Notes under the pieces: model-generated
What the model was told of the DNA's origin: nothing
The model's input: only the letters and a program-made list of their open reading frames with translations
Databases searched by the model: none
DNA from: Geomesophilobacter sediminis
GTDB taxonomy: Bacteria > Desulfobacterota > Desulfuromonadia > Geobacterales > Geobacteraceae
NCBI RefSeq assembly: GCF_016458275.1
Contig: NZ_JAEMHM010000033.1
Coordinates: forward strand, 1-39,678
Direction of reading: 5' to 3'
DNA length: 39,678 bases
Translations under genes and position numbers: made by a program
Part shown: positions 39,603 through 39,678 of the stretch, piece by piece
Position numbering within the stretch: the stretch's first letter is position 1
Layout: the number at the start of each line of letters is the position of its first letter

Positions 39603-39678
39603 GGGCCTGTAAAATCCTTTGTGTAAATGGCCAATTTCGGTTAGAACCCACTCGACAGGAGGGAGCCGATGGCCAGTG
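39603..39678 (+). mobile_element. IS element end (IS256/mutator-like), right edge
   Basis: Exact inverted copy of bases 2-77. The terminal repeat starts GGGCCTGTAAAATCC at 39603, and the AGGAGG (39657-39662) and ATG at 39669 would open a transposase reading off the window. Both visible ends are the same (5') end of the element, so the two copies point away from each other. Confidence 0.65.

Overview
The window looks like chromosomal DNA of a dissimilatory metal-reducing member of the Geobacterales (Geobacter, Geomonas or Citrifermentans type). Four things support this: high-GC coding sequence; many multiheme c-type cytochrome lipoproteins, including the CX4CH/CXXCH mixture typical of Geobacter; a GEMM-type riboswitch of the Geobacter kind; and small Geobacter-style hypothetical proteins. 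No rRNA, tRNA, CRISPR array or phage genes were seen.

Edges. The first 77 and last 76 bases are a perfect inverted repeat resembling the transposase-proximal end of an IS256-family element, each running outward into a start codon. The window is therefore probably a contig, or a chromosomal segment, bounded by two copies of one IS.

Layout from left to right. (1) 0.1-1.1 kb: an array of 84-bp repeats, each built of two 42-bp halves, runs in frame into a fragment of an acyl-CoA carboxylase carboxyltransferase and then a biotin carrier protein. (2) 1.2-5.5 kb: small membrane and secreted proteins, then a candidate 3',3'-cGAMP/c-di-GMP (GEMM-I) riboswitch with terminator ahead of a coiled-coil protein gene. 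(3) 5.8-12.0 kb, minus strand: conduit operon 1, made of an 8-heme lipoprotein, a peptidyl-prolyl isomerase lipoprotein, an outer-membrane barrel, a 5-heme lipoprotein and a 6-heme CX4CH lipoprotein. (4) 12.65-13.5 kb: a second isomerase paralogue on the plus strand. (5) 13.8-21.9 kb: a glycerol segment with glpD, an SLH/OprB-type porin behind a Fur-like box, a hybrid PAS histidine kinase behind a sigma-28-like promoter, glpK and a small barrel protein. (6) 22.0-33.6 kb, minus strand: a DUF3108 protein and conduit operon 2, made of a barrel paralogue, a 5-heme paralogue, a 428-residue cytochrome with unusual heme motifs, two non-cytochrome lipoproteins (one with five fibronectin III domains and an 11-residue solenoid-like repeat) and a 10-heme lipoprotein. 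A sigma-54-like promoter and a possible small ORF lie upstream. (7) 34.7-39.4 kb: an MFS transporter, proC, acyP, a DsbC-like thioredoxin-fold protein and a radical SAM protein.

Working model (inference). The two barrel + 5-heme + CX4CH-cytochrome modules are paralogous electron conduits across the outer membrane, each with its own large surface cytochrome and accessory lipoproteins, and the isomerases help fold exported components. Glycerol oxidation by GlpK and GlpD could feed electrons to the respiratory chain. The regulatory sites (GEMM riboswitch, sigma-54, sigma-28, Fur-like) would tie expression to second messenger, nutrient, motility and iron cues.
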